This document shows, piece by piece, positions 34,028-43,380 of a DNA stretch of 63,803 nucleotides. This DNA is from Planctomycetota bacterium (GTDB lineage Bacteria > Planctomycetota > Phycisphaerae > Sedimentisphaerales > Anaerohalosphaeraceae): NCBI GenBank assembly GCA_013349435.1, contig DUZQ01000008.1, positions 1 through 63,803 on the forward strand. Reading direction: 5' to 3'. The number at the start of each line of letters is the position of its first letter. Position 1 is the stretch's first letter. Both the position numbers and the translations under genes were made by a program. The notes under the pieces are model-generated. The model was not told the DNA's origin, made no database searches, and saw only the letters and a list, made by a program, of their open reading frames with translations.

Positions 34028-36556
34028 ATGTTTGAGCGTTTTACAGACCGGGCGAGGAAGGTAATGGCGCTGGCCAATCAGGAAGCGCAGAGATTCAACC
34101 ATGAGTATATTGGTACCGAACACATTCTGCTGGGACTTGTCAAAGAGGCCAGCGGAGTAGGTGCTAATGTGCTCAAGAACCTCGATGTGGACATAAAGAA
34201 GCTTCGGCTTGAAATAGAAAAGCTCGTCAAAAGCGGTCCGGATATGGTGACTATGGGTAAACTGCCTCAGACGCCCCGGGCCAAGAAGGTTATTGAATAT
34301 GCGATAGAGGAGGCTCGGTCGCTGAATCATAATTATGTGGGGACCGAACACATATTGTTGGGACTGCTGCGGGAAACCGAGGGTATCGCGGCGCAGGTAC
34401 TGATGAATATCGGGCTGAAGCTTGAAGATGTTCGTCAGGAGGTGCTTAACCTGTTGGGTGCCGGTGTGGATAATACGTACCAGAATATGGGGATAAAGAT
34501 GGGTTCACCCGCGGCGCAGAAGCAAAAAAGCAAAACGCCTGCGCTGGATAGTTTTGGAAGGGACCTGACGGAGCTGGCTTTGAAGGACGGGTTGGATCCG
34601 GTAATAGGCAGAGTAAATGAAATTGAGCGGCTGGTGCAGATTCTGTGCAGGCGTACAAAGAACAATCCGGTGTTATTAGGCGAGGCTGGTGTCGGTAAAA
34701 CGGCTATCGTTGAAGGTTTGGCACAGAGAGTAATCAACAAAGAAGTTCCTGAAATTCTAAAGAACAGGCGTCTGGTAGTGCTCGATTTGGCAATGATGGT
34801 GGCGGGCACAAAGTACCGGGGCCAGTTTGAGGAGCGGATAAAGGCGGTGATAAACGAGGTGAGAAGAGCGGGCAACGTAGTGTTGTTCATTGACGAGCTG
34901 CATACCCTTGTGGGTGCCGGTGGCGCCGAAGGTGCTATCGATGCGTCGAATGTTCTTAAACCGGCTCTGGCAAGAGGTGAGGTCCAGTGCATAGGTGCGA
35001 CAACTTTTGATGAGTATCGCAAGTATATAGAAAAGGATGCGGCGCTTGAAAGACGTTTCCAGACGATACCCGTTGAGCCGCCGTCAAAAGACGAAACTGT
35101 TGACATATTGCGGGGCTTGCGCAGCCGGTATGAAGAACACCACAGGGTTCACTTTACGGACGAAGCTCTTTACCAGGCGGTGGAGCTTTCGTCTCGATAT
35201 ATATCCGGCCGATGCCTGCCAGATAAGGCGATAGATGTGATTGACGAAGCCGGTGCCCGGGTGCGATTGAAGAACATGACACCACCGCCGGATTTGGCTG
35301 ATATTGAAGCGAAGATCGAAAAGCTTCAGGTCGATAAAGATGAGGCGGTCAGGAATGCCGACTACGAGCGTGCCGCGGCCCTGAGAGACCAGGCACAGCA
35401 GTTGTTGGCCCAGAAGAACGAGATTCAACACGAGTGGCACGAGAAGAACAAGGAGGCGGCCGGCGAAGTTAACAATGAGGTTATCGCAGAAGTTGTAAGC
35501 AAGATGACCGGTGTGCCTCTGACCCGGCTGGAAAAACAGGAGGCGCAGCGACTGCTGGAGCTGGAGGCCGAACTGCACAAGACCGTTGTATCACAGGATG
35601 AGCCTATCTCCGCGGTTGCCAAGGCTGTCCGAAGGAGCAGGAGCGGTCTGAAAGACCCGAATCGTCCTATGGGAAGCTTTATTTTCATCGGGCCAAGCGG
35701 TGTGGGCAAGACGCTTCTGGCCAGGGCATTGGCTGAATTTATGTTTGGTGACGCCGATGCACTGATACAAATAGACATGAGCGAGTACATGGAAAAGCAC
35801 AATGTCAGCAAGCTGGTCGGAGCGCCTCCCGGATACGTGGGATATGAAGAAGGTGGTCAGCTTACAGAAAGGATAAGGCGGCGTCCGTATGCGGTGCTGT
35901 TGTTGGATGAGATTGAAAAGGCACACTCGGATGTTTACAACATGCTGCTGCAGATAATGGAGGAAGGCAGGCTGACAGACAGCTTCGGGCGCAAGATTGA
36001 CTTTAAGAACGTCATACTCATAATGACGAGCAACATCGGAGCCGACCTTATCAGGAATCAGTCCGGCTTCGGCTTCGGCAAACGTACCGAGGAAGCGAAC
36101 TATGAGAAGATGAAGGAAATGCTCGACAAAGAGATTGAGCATCACTTCAGGCCGGAGTTTTTGAATCGTCTTGACGCTCAGATTGTCTTCAGAGCTCTTA
36201 CCAGAGAGGACCTCAAAACTATCGTTGAATACGAGTTGAAGAAGGTCTTCAAACGTATTATTGAGCACGGACTTAACCTGGAGTTGGACAGCACGGCGAA
36301 AGAATTCTTGATTGACAAAGGTTACAGTACGGAATACGGCGCTCGTCCTCTGCGTCGGGCGATTGAGCACTACATAGAAGACCCGCTCTCGGAGGGCCTT
36401 CTCAAGGGCCAGTTCAAGGGCAAAAGCGTCATAAAAATCAGCGTACAGGACGAAGAGCACTTAAAATTCGAAGGAGTCAAGGAATCAAAAAAGGCCAAAA
36501 AATCCAGGGAGCTTAAGGAACAAGACGCTGTGGCGCATTCTGAAGGGAAAGGGTAA
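34028..36556 (+). CDS. clpC: ATP-dependent Clp protease ATP-binding subunit ClpC
   Basis: This Hsp100 unfoldase of 842 residues feeds ClpP. Two Clp-N repeats span about 1-145 (RFNHEYIGTEHILLGL and SLNHNYVGTEHILLGL). The first AAA+ domain has GEAGVGKT, a UVR-type helix follows in the middle (DYERAAALRDQAQQL), and the second AAA+ domain has GPSGVGKT. A C-terminal D2-small domain and charged tail end it. The ATG at 34028 is preferred to the GTG at 34022, because GAGGTGA lies at the right spacing only for the ATG. ctsR and mcsAB, its usual partners in Firmicutes, are absent. Confidence 0.96.
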   Translation: MFERFTDRARKVMALANQEAQRFNHEYIGTEHILLGLVKEASGVGANVLKNLDVDIKKLRLEIEKLVKSGPDMVTMGKLPQTPRAKKVIEYAIEEARSLNHNYVGTEHILLGLLRETEGIAAQVLMNIGLKLEDVRQEVLNLLGAGVDNTYQNMGIKMGSPAAQKQKSKTPALDSFGRDLTELALKDGLDPVIGRVNEIERLVQILCRRTKNNPVLLGEAGVGKTAIVEGLAQRVINKEVPEILKNRRLVVLDLAMMVAGTKYRGQFEERIKAVINEVRRAGNVVLFIDELHTLVGAGGAEGAIDASNVLKPALARGEVQCIGATTFDEYRKYIEKDAALERRFQTIPVEPPSKDETVDILRGLRSRYEEHHRVHFTDEALYQAVELSSRYISGRCLPDKAIDVIDEAGARVRLKNMTPPPDLADIEAKIEKLQVDKDEAVRNADYERAAALRDQAQQLLAQKNEIQHEWHEKNKEAAGEVNNEVIAEVVSKMTGVPLTRLEKQEAQRLLELEAELHKTVVSQDEPISAVAKAVRRSRSGLKDPNRPMGSFIFIGPSGVGKTLLARALAEFMFGDADALIQIDMSEYMEKHNVSKLVGAPPGYVGYEEGGQLTERIRRRPYAVLLLDEIEKAHSDVYNMLLQIMEEGRLTDSFGRKIDFKNVILIMTSNIGADLIRNQSGFGFGKRTEEANYEKMKEMLDKEIEHHFRPEFLNRLDAQIVFRALTREDLKTIVEYELKKVFKRIIEHGLNLELDSTAKEFLIDKGYSTEYGARPLRRAIEHYIEDPLSEGLLKGQFKGKSVIKISVQDEEHLKFEGVKESKKAKKSRELKEQDAVAHSEGKG

Positions 36557-36619
36557 CGCGCTTTTACCGAAAGGGCATCGGAGCAAAACGAAAGAGCGGA
36601 TACGCGTTGAGTATTTGGC

Positions 36620-37075
36620 CTAAAATCCCTTTGGTTTTTGGAGTATTTCGATTTCGGCCTGGGTTTGTTGCCTGCTGAGTAGTTCATTAAACTCGGTACT
36701 TCCCATCCATTCAACACTTCCGTCCAGCCGCATCACAATGTAACCTCTTCCAATAATGAACTGATAATTTTTGCGGGTGTAAGCCAAAATTGTGTCGGGA
36801 CTTGCACCGAATTCTATCCACGGCGCCCTGTACTCGAAATCACCCAGCCTGGCGTCTCGAAATTCCGTCCTTTGGCCGGTCAGATAGGATTTGGGGGGGG
36901 TCGAGTTATATGTGGCCCGATACTGCCGCACCTTTTCGCCGAGATACTCCATCGTTCTGACGGCTTCGGCCCTGTTGACGTAGTCCCTGACATTAAGCAT
37001 CACCACAACAAAGGCGAGCGTGCTCAAAATCACAACAACGGACCTGACTATTGTTGATTTTTGTCGCTGGTTCAT
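36620..37075 (-). CDS. Membrane-anchored hypothetical protein
   Basis: This 151-residue protein has one N-terminal membrane segment (VVVILSTLAFVVVMLNV, about 13-29) followed by a soluble part with a helix and several strands. The arrangement of hydrophobic helix then QYRATYNSTPP resembles pseudopilin-like proteins but lacks their prepilin cleavage signature, so I leave it unassigned. It is the last gene after the zinc-ribbon/RNase H-PurN pair, 77 bases downstream of the latter. Function unknown. Confidence 0.7.
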   Translation of the reverse strand: MNQRQKSTIVRSVVVILSTLAFVVVMLNVRDYVNRAEAVRTMEYLGEKVRQYRATYNSTPPKSYLTGQRTEFRDARLGDFEYRAPWIEFGASPDTILAYTRKNYQFIIGRGYIVMRLDGSVEWMGSTEFNELLSRQQTQAEIEILQKPKGF

Positions 37076-37152
37076 TCTGAATCGGCACCAGTATAAAACA
37101 TCTTTCGGTATCAGTGCTTTCGACAGGTTTCAAACGAAGCTTTTTCGCCTGC

Positions 37153-38223
37153 TCAGCGTCCGGCTTGGAGGTGTTTTACTACGCCGTTTTCAATTACCAG
37201 CCGGTTCTCACAAAACAGGCGAATCGCCTCAGTATAAGCGATGCATTCCTGCTCGAAGACCCTGGCTGCCAGCGAATCGGTATCGTCGTCATCCTTTACC
37301 ACGCAACTACGCTGTACGACAATAGGCCCCACGTCATACTCATTCGTGCAGAAATGGACGGTACAACCGCTGATTTTGCATCCTGCTTTAAGCACCGCCT
37401 CGTGGACGTGACGGCCCCACATACCCTGTCCGCCGAAGCTCGGCAACAGTGCCGGGTGGATGTTCATAACCCGGTTCTCGTATTTTTCCGGTATGTGCCA
37501 CAGACAGAGCCAACCGGCCTGTATAACCAAATCCACCTCGGCCTCTCTTAGTTCCCTGGAAATTTCATCACTGAACGACTCAATATCATCGAAGTCTTTT
37601 CTGCGTATGATCCTTGGTTCAAGGCCGATGTTCCTGGCCCGCTCGATGCCCATGGTGGCTGTGCGGGAGCTTATAACAAGTACGATTTTAGCGTTAAGCC
37701 GGTCTGCTTCGATTTGGTTCTGTATATTGACCATTGTCCTGCCGCCGCCGCTTATGAGTACTCCCAGCCGGGTCGGCTTGCCTTTTTGCCGAGGTCGGGG
37801 CTTTTCGAGTGTAATGTTTTTTTGCAGATCCATTGCACGATTAACCAGTTCATCAACCTGTTTGTTTTGCTCTCTGGGTATGTGTGTTACCTTCCAGCTT
37901 GAAAATCCTGCCAACAATCCTGTACATTCAGCGAACAGCTCTTTAAGTTTTTGGTTTTTAACCCTGTAGCGGCCGTTAATTTGCCTGACTATAAGCTCAC
38001 TGTCGCTGAAAACATCAATCCTTTTTGCCCGGGCTTGTTTTGCCGCAGACAACGCTATTAACAGGCCTGTGTATTCTGCCACGTTGTTGGTTGTATCGCC
38101 CAAAAAGGACGCTTTACCTTCGATTATGTTCCCCTCCGTGTCTGCTAAAATGAAAGCCGCTGCTGCAGGCCCCGGATTACCCCGGCTTCCTCCGTCGGTG
38201 TGTATGATTATATGCTCGTGCAA
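37153..38223 (-). CDS. Fusion of RNase HI-like domain and GAR formyltransferase (PurN)
   Basis: The 356 residues hold two domains. Residues 1 to about 133 are RNase HI-like: HTDGGSRGNPG, NVAEYTGLLIAL, FSDSELIVRQI and a final aspartate in VDELVNRAMD, so all acidic metal ligands are visible. From about 150 the PurN fold follows: LGVLISGGGRTMVNI, MNIHPALLPSF with catalytic Asn/His, and a final DVGPIV aspartate. PurN makes formyl-GAR in purine synthesis. The start is TTG at 38223 with GGGGAGAG seven bases upstream, three bases after the zinc-ribbon gene stop. A PAP2-like linker of about 15 residues joins the domains. Confidence 0.9.
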   Translation of the reverse strand: MHEHIIIHTDGGSRGNPGPAAAAFILADTEGNIIEGKASFLGDTTNNVAEYTGLLIALSAAKQARAKRIDVFSDSELIVRQINGRYRVKNQKLKELFAECTGLLAGFSSWKVTHIPREQNKQVDELVNRAMDLQKNITLEKPRPRQKGKPTRLGVLISGGGRTMVNIQNQIEADRLNAKIVLVISSRTATMGIERARNIGLEPRIIRRKDFDDIESFSDEISRELREAEVDLVIQAGWLCLWHIPEKYENRVMNIHPALLPSFGGQGMWGRHVHEAVLKAGCKISGCTVHFCTNEYDVGPIVVQRSCVVKDDDDTDSLAARVFEQECIAYTEAIRLFCENRLVIENGVVKHLQAGR

Positions 38224-38226
38224 ATT

Positions 38227-38961
38227 CTAACTCTCCCCGGTTTTGAGCACTAAAATCCGCGTGCAGTTTGAGCACCGGATAATATCGTCTTTGGTCATCA
38301 ATTGATTTACAGTTTCTGCAGGGAGTCTCATGAAACAACCGCCGCAACTGAATATCTCGATTTTCTCGTTTTCCTTATCGACAACGGCCAGGGCCTCCCC
38401 ATCGTAAGTTTCAGCGACTCGCTTGAAAACCTCCAGCGTGTCGGGAGGTATCGTCTTGGCTGCCAGGTCCCACTCGAGCTGTATCTGTTCAATTTCGGCT
38501 TCATACCCGGCTGCTTTAACCTCGGTGTCCTTGCGAAGCCGGCCAAGTTCACTCTTTTGCTCTTCAATCTGCTGTTGTATTTGACCACAGCCGGCTTCAT
38601 CGGCCTCGATGTTCTTCATCAAGTCAAGAACCTGATTTTCGAGCTTTGCATTATCGGCCTTGGAGGTATTAAGTTCTGTCAGGATAGCTGCATATTCTTT
38701 GTTTGTTTTTGCCATATTCAGAGCCGAACGCAGCTTGGCGATATGCTGGTCCCTGTCCTTAAGTTCCAGTTCGAGACGGTCAATCTGTATCCGTGCCAGC
38801 TTAATCTCTTCGTTTTTTGCCTCAAGGCCGTTTTGGAGAGTCCTCAACTGGTTTTCCTGGAATATTACGGTTCTTCTGCATCTTGCAAGCTTGGATTTGG
38901 CGGCACGGAGCCGGTTCTCAACACTTTGAAGTTTTATCAGCCCATGTAATACCGGTCCCAT
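38227..38961 (-). CDS. Coiled-coil protein with C4 zinc ribbon (DUF164/CdsZ type)
   Basis: This 244-residue cytoplasmic protein has a long antiparallel coiled coil (about residues 10-175, with the typical KTNKEYAAILTEL). A C-terminal zinc ribbon uses four cysteines in SCGGCFMRL and RCSNCTRIL. Members of this family are commonly encoded next to an RNase HI-like gene, as here; the molecular role is not settled. AGGGAGC precedes the ATG. The start codon of the downstream fusion gene lies three bases beyond its stop, so translation is likely coupled. Confidence 0.9.
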   Translation of the reverse strand: MGPVLHGLIKLQSVENRLRAAKSKLARCRRTVIFQENQLRTLQNGLEAKNEEIKLARIQIDRLELELKDRDQHIAKLRSALNMAKTNKEYAAILTELNTSKADNAKLENQVLDLMKNIEADEAGCGQIQQQIEEQKSELGRLRKDTEVKAAGYEAEIEQIQLEWDLAAKTIPPDTLEVFKRVAETYDGEALAVVDKENEKIEIFSCGGCFMRLPAETVNQLMTKDDIIRCSNCTRILVLKTGES

Positions 38962-39028
38962 TAAAGCTCCCTTTTTTAGTTTTTAATGCCCCTACAGCCG
39001 CAAAGCGGCATTATCTCAGAACAACTTG

Positions 39029-39065
39029 AGATTGCAATAAAAAAAATTCCGGTTTTTTCGGATTG
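39029..39065 (-). terminator. Possible terminator of the SIR2-GlnRS gene
   Basis: On the minus strand, about 100 bases after the stop, AATCCG-AAAAAAC-CGGAATT forms a small hairpin (about 39047-39064) and is followed directly by a run of eight T. The stem is short, so strength is uncertain. A second hairpin GCCGC-AAA-GCGGC lies further on (about 38997-39009). Confidence 0.45.
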
Positions 39066-39165
39066 TAAATTGCCCGCGAAGCAATCGGCGACGTTAAGGT
39101 ATATGCCGGCCAAATTCTGAGAATTTTAAGGTTCAATGGTAGTGATTATGTGTTTCTACTTTTGC

Positions 39166-41910
39166 TTATGTTTTTTGCTTATGTTGAGCTTTTTGGATTT
39201 TAGCCCATGTGTCGCGGAGTGTTACGGTCCGATTGAATATAAGTCTGTCGGCTGTACTGTCAGGGTCAACACAGAAATAACCGAGTCTCTCAAACTGGTA
39301 TCTGCTTAGCGGCTCGGCGTTTGCCTGCGAAGGTTCAATCCGGCAGTTATTTATGACTTTAAGTGAGTTTTGGTCCAGATTTGAGGTAAAATCGGCATCA
39401 TTGGCAACATCATCCGGGTTTTCCTTAGTGAAAAGATGATCATAAAGGCGTACCTGGGCGGAAAGTGAATGAGGCGCTGACACCCAGTGCAGGGTGGATT
39501 TTACCTTTCGACCGTCGGGGGCATCTCCGCCTCGTGTGGCGGGGTCGTAGTTGCAGTGCAGCTCGATGATTTCGCCATCGGGGTTTTTGACCGCCTCTTT
39601 ACAGGTTACAAAATATGCATATCGCAGCCTTACTTCCCGGCCTGGTGCCAGACGGTAGAACTTTTTCGGCGGCTCTTCCATAAAATCGTCCCGCTCAATG
39701 TAAAGCTCGCGCGAGAACGGCACGAGCCTTGTGCCGGCTGCGGGGTCTTCGGGGTTGTTAATTGCCTCTAATTGTTCGACCTTGTCTTGGGGGTAGTTGT
39801 CGATTACCACTTTGAGCGGTCTCAGGACCGCCATCACCCGCGGCGAGTTCCTGTTGAGATCCTGACGGACACAGTGCTCCAGTAGAGCGATATCTACCGT
39901 GCTGTTGAATTTGTTGACACCGATGAGCCTGCAAAATTCGCGGATAGCCGCCGGCGAATAGCCGCGTCTGCGCATGCCGGATATGGTCGGCATTCTGGGG
40001 TCGTCCCATCCGTTGACCAGGCCCCGCTGGACTAATTGCAGAAGCTTTCGCTTGCTCATTACGGTATATGACAGGTTCAGCCGGGCGAACTCGATTTGCC
40101 GGGGGTGGTGAACGCCTAACTGGTCAAGGAACCAGTCATATAAAGGCCGGTGATTCTCGAATTCGAGTGTGCATATCGAATGTGTGATGCCTTCGACCGA
40201 ATCTTCCAGACCGTGCGCCCAGTCGTACATCGGATATATACACCATTTGTCGCCGGTGCGATGATGGCTTGCGTGCAAAATCCTGTACATCACCGGGTCT
40301 CGCATATTCAGATTTGCAGAGGCCATGTCGATTTTGGCCCGCAGCGTTCGTGAGCCGTCGGGAAATTCACCCGCCCTCATACGCTCAAACAAATCAAGAT
40401 TTTCTTCTATACTGCGGTCGCGATAAGGGCTGTTTTTACCCTGTTCGGTGAGCGTGCCGCGATATTGTCTTATCTGCTCGCCGGTCAGGTCGCAAACGTA
40501 GGCTTTGCCGGCTTTTATTAACCGGACGGCGTATTCATACATCTGCTCGAAGTAATCGGAGGCATAGTACAGATGCTCGCCCCAGTCCCAGCCAAGCCAG
40601 CGGACATCAGCCATAATGGACTCGACATATTCGAGTTCTTCTTTGCACGGATTGGTGTCGTCGAATCGCAGGTGGCACCTGCCGTCTTTGTTTTCAGCGG
40701 CGATGCTGAAATTAAGACAGATGCTTTTTGCATGACCGATATGCAGATAGCCGTTAGGCTCCGGCGGAAACCGGGTTATAACCCGCCCGCCCCATTTACC
40801 GCTCCTGTTGTCCTCGGCCACAATCGCCCGAATAAAGTCAAGCCGTTCTTCACGGTCGGAATTCTTTTTGTTGTAATTTCCGTTCATATTTGTTTTTGCG
40901 ATTCTATGAATCCTTAACTCATTTGTCAATTGTTCTATACCGTCTTGAAAAGTTTTGGGAATACAGCATATAGTAAAATGGTCAGTAGCACCTGTCCAGT
41001 AATTGGCAATTCTTGCCTTTATTTGATCGCACTGTGAAGGGTCAATTATAATCAACTTCTTCGTACTTTGCAGCCTTCTGTTTAGGAAACTCGCCAGAAT
41101 CAGCCACAAAGACATATCTTCTCTCCTGAGTCCGCAACCACCGATTACGAGGTTCTTTGCATCTCTTGCAATTGCAATGAGTTTATTAACCATATTTGCC
41201 ATCTCAAGACGCTGAAATTTTACAAAGCTCGGGGCAATGATATATTGCCTGACTTCAGTTTGACCACCCCCGTACCCAAAGATTCTACTTTGTCCAGACC
41301 TCGGAAATATACTTTCGTTGACAACCAAGGCGATGCACCTCTGCTCCAATTTTGGGCCATTCTTGTCAAACGGAGGCGCTTCATAAAAATTTTCTGATCC
41401 ATGAATCTTGTAGATAAGAATGTTATTGGCATTGGTTGGCGAACCAAGCAGTATGTTCTCGACGTTAGCATAACCCCTATTTGGCGACCAGACTTCATAG
41501 TAGTCCAGCAATCCCTCGAGAAAGCAATCGTAGTTTAGGTTGATAATTGCATCATATGGCCGAAATAATTTTACAAAATCTTCAACCCAAGTGTTGTTGG
41601 CTATAATTTCTTTTTTAAACCGGAAATTGCCAAAAAATTCTGCGATTTGCCGCTCAATCTCTTTTCGGTCTTGCTGTAAAGCGGTTTGTTTATGGTTAGG
41701 CAGAAGTATATCTAAGTCTAAACGCGTCAATAGAATTTCGATGTCATTGGTTTTATATTCTCTGTAGTATTTGTTTATTGTGGTGTGTGAGCTGCCTGTA
41801 CATAATTTCGATAGTAGGTCCTTGTTCAGCGGCGCAATGGGGAAGACAGCTTTGGTAAAACCAGCGCCCAGAAGGAATAGGTTATTAGATTTTGATTCAG
41901 AATCCTTCAA
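39166..41910 (-). CDS. glnS: SIR2-like domain fused in frame to glutaminyl-tRNA synthetase
   Basis: One frame of 914 residues contains two complete parts. Residues 1 to about 340 form a SIR2-like (NAD-binding) domain with [14 protein letters not shown] (GAGxS-type, 15-19), IINLNYD (124-128) and YKIHGSENF (H170). From Met 342 (ATG 40887) a full-length GlnRS follows: [18 protein letters not shown] (class I HIGH), RFDDTNP, and VMSKRKLL (KMSKS variant), with the anticodon-binding half. The TTG start at 41910 has GAGG six bases before it. No stop separates the parts. Whether cells make the fusion, GlnRS alone or both is open; see the internal promoter. Standalone GlnRS normally begins near Met 342. 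Confidence 0.85.
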   Translation of the reverse strand: MKDSESKSNNLFLLGAGFTKAVFPIAPLNKDLLSKLCTGSSHTTINKYYREYKTNDIEILLTRLDLDILLPNHKQTALQQDRKEIERQIAEFFGNFRFKKEIIANNTWVEDFVKLFRPYDAIINLNYDCFLEGLLDYYEVWSPNRGYANVENILLGSPTNANNILIYKIHGSENFYEAPPFDKNGPKLEQRCIALVVNESIFPRSGQSRIFGYGGGQTEVRQYIIAPSFVKFQRLEMANMVNKLIAIARDAKNLVIGGCGLRREDMSLWLILASFLNRRLQSTKKLIIIDPSQCDQIKARIANYWTGATDHFTICCIPKTFQDGIEQLTNELRIHRIAKTNMNGNYNKKNSDREERLDFIRAIVAEDNRSGKWGGRVITRFPPEPNGYLHIGHAKSICLNFSIAAENKDGRCHLRFDDTNPCKEELEYVESIMADVRWLGWDWGEHLYYASDYFEQMYEYAVRLIKAGKAYVCDLTGEQIRQYRGTLTEQGKNSPYRDRSIEENLDLFERMRAGEFPDGSRTLRAKIDMASANLNMRDPVMYRILHASHHRTGDKWCIYPMYDWAHGLEDSVEGITHSICTLEFENHRPLYDWFLDQLGVHHPRQIEFARLNLSYTVMSKRKLLQLVQRGLVNGWDDPRMPTISGMRRRGYSPAAIREFCRLIGVNKFNSTVDIALLEHCVRQDLNRNSPRVMAVLRPLKVVIDNYPQDKVEQLEAINNPEDPAAGTRLVPFSRELYIERDDFMEEPPKKFYRLAPGREVRLRYAYFVTCKEAVKNPDGEIIELHCNYDPATRGGDAPDGRKVKSTLHWVSAPHSLSAQVRLYDHLFTKENPDDVANDADFTSNLDQNSLKVINNCRIEPSQANAEPLSRYQFERLGYFCVDPDSTADRLIFNRTVTLRDTWAKIQKAQHKQKT
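40901..40929 (-). promoter_or_regulatory. Near-consensus promoter inside the SIR2 end, just before the GlnRS start
   Basis: On the minus strand TTGACA (40929-40924), a 17-base spacer and TAGAAT (40906-40901) lie within codons 328-337 of the fused frame. The ATG of the GlnRS part is 13 bases beyond the -10, which would give an almost leaderless transcript. There is no Shine-Dalgarno sequence before that ATG. This may be the original glnS promoter, now overlapped by the SIR2 coding end. Confidence 0.55.
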
Positions 41911-41979
41911 CCTTTACCTCGATCCTTCCATATCCAAATATACTGGTTAAGCTACCTTGAATAAGTTTTTAGACAATGT

Positions 41980-42100
41980 TTGAGGCTTTGCCTCAAGCTA
42001 CTTTATTTCTGGATTCCCGCCTCCGCGGGAATGACATTTTCCTGGATTGCGGGTCCACCCTTCGCAGAAGGCTACGGATGGCAGGCAAGCCCGGAATGAC
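41980..42100. repeat. Dispersed palindromic repeats between SIR2-GlnRS and MTase genes
   Basis: TTGAGGC-TTT-GCCTCAA (41980-41996) is a hairpin. It is followed by two copies of the CTGGATTCC/GGAATGAC type: CTGGATTCCCGCC-TCC-GCGGGAATGAC (42009-42035) and a longer copy ending AAGCCCGGAATGAC (42051-42100). Related text is found at 56369-56433, so this is a dispersed family in this genome. Confidence 0.65.
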
Positions 42101-42119
42101 AAATACAAGAAGTTAGTTT

Positions 42120-43220
42120 CTATGTTCCTATTATAAGAGCTTCTTTTGAGTTGCCATTTTTTGAAAGAACATATTTATATCGTCCGAATGTTTCTATGCG
42201 AACGGCGGACTTATATCTTTTAAGAAGAGTTGACAGTTCATTTATTGAAGGGACGCCGTCGCTTCGATAAGAAACGACAATAATGCTCTTCGAGAATTTG
42301 GAGAAAAGCTCGTCGAACGCCTTGTGAACGGTTTTTTTATCGGTCCAGGGGTTGGGGTTCCGCAACATACGGCGGTGTTTAGATTCCCAATCGATAAGTT
42401 CCTTCCATCGGTCATAGAAGCACAGGCCTTCAAGAAAATGGTAGAAGTCGGCATAATCCACCGCGACCCCCTGTCTGGAAATATAGGGTGTATCGATATA
42501 AACAAGGTCATATTCTTCATCTATTTCCATCGCGTCCTTATTTGATGCCCTGCATGGAAAGATACCCGGAGCTACCGCCTGATTGGCCTCATGCGCAAAA
42601 TACTTAAACCATTCGGGAAAAGGTCTGTCCCATGATGCCTTATTCCCGAAACTCCGCTTGACATCGGCAAGGCGCACGTAAAGATTCTTGCGGTGAAAAA
42701 GATTGTAGGGCCTCTTAACAATGCAAGATTGAGCAAGCGCAAAAAAGGACAAAGCAAAAAGAAACCTGTCGTCTAAATGCCGTGTATTGGTAATTGTTTG
42801 GTCTAACCAGGCGTTTTCTTCATCTGTGAAGTAGATGCCGCCGAATGTGTCCTGGATGAAGGTGGGATAGTCGATGTCTTTATGCCTTTTCAGAACCCAT
42901 GAGATGTCTTTATCTTCTAAAAATACATTATCGTTTTCAACAAGAGCCAGCCCGAAGTAATAGTTGAATCTAAGGATGTCATTGTATGTAACTTGTTTGC
43001 CTTCTTGCTTTAACCGGCTGCTTACTACACCCGTGCCTCCAAATGCATCAAGGCAGGTACAAAAGTCGAGGCCCGCCAGATGACTCCATATCCAGTCTGT
43101 TAATTTTGCTTTACTTCCCTGGTATCTCGTTGACGGGAAGCGTGCTGTCACTTCCGGGGGGAACAGACTATTTCTTGTTAATCGGTTCATAATGACAGGA
43201 TATTCCAAGTCGGCTCTCAT
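42120..43220 (-). CDS. D12-class DNA adenine N6-methyltransferase
   Basis: This 366-residue protein resembles Dam-type D12 enzymes. The N-terminal RYQGSKAKLTDWIW precedes the SAM motif LDAFGGTGVVSSRLK. The catalytic motif is YIDTPYIS, a DTPY form of DPPY, and TYNDILRFNYYFG is typical of the family. No restriction gene sits beside it; the SIR2-GlnRS gene follows 209 bases downstream on the same strand. It may be a solitary methyltransferase or the modification part of a defence islet with the SIR2 domain. The start may be 43190 (MNRLTRN) instead of 43220. Confidence 0.88.
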   Translation of the reverse strand: MRADLEYPVIMNRLTRNSLFPPEVTARFPSTRYQGSKAKLTDWIWSHLAGLDFCTCLDAFGGTGVVSSRLKQEGKQVTYNDILRFNYYFGLALVENDNVFLEDKDISWVLKRHKDIDYPTFIQDTFGGIYFTDEENAWLDQTITNTRHLDDRFLFALSFFALAQSCIVKRPYNLFHRKNLYVRLADVKRSFGNKASWDRPFPEWFKYFAHEANQAVAPGIFPCRASNKDAMEIDEEYDLVYIDTPYISRQGVAVDYADFYHFLEGLCFYDRWKELIDWESKHRRMLRNPNPWTDKKTVHKAFDELFSKFSKSIIVVSYRSDGVPSINELSTLLKRYKSAVRIETFGRYKYVLSKNGNSKEALIIGT

Positions 43221-43302
43221 TGCAATCAGAAAATGAATATACCCTTTCCGAGCATAGAGTTACACAGCGGGGTCTGGATTTGTAGCGAACATATATCACC
43301 CT

Positions 43303-43331
43303 TGACAATGCCGGTTAGGTAACTTACTGTT
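43303..43331 (+). promoter_or_regulatory. Candidate promoter of gltX
   Basis: TTGACA (43303-43308), a 17-base spacer and TACTGT (43326-43331) lie 50 bases before the gltX GTG. The -10 is weak. A second TTGACA occurs closer to the start without a good -10. Confidence 0.35.
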
Positions 43332-43380
43332 AGCGGTTTGTATGTTTGACAAACACTTTTGAGGTTTCAGGAGTTCTGCT

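Noticed and set aside
35591-36460. Minus-strand frame opposite clpC (289 residues)
   Set aside because: It is a shadow of the conserved second AAA+ domain of ClpC.
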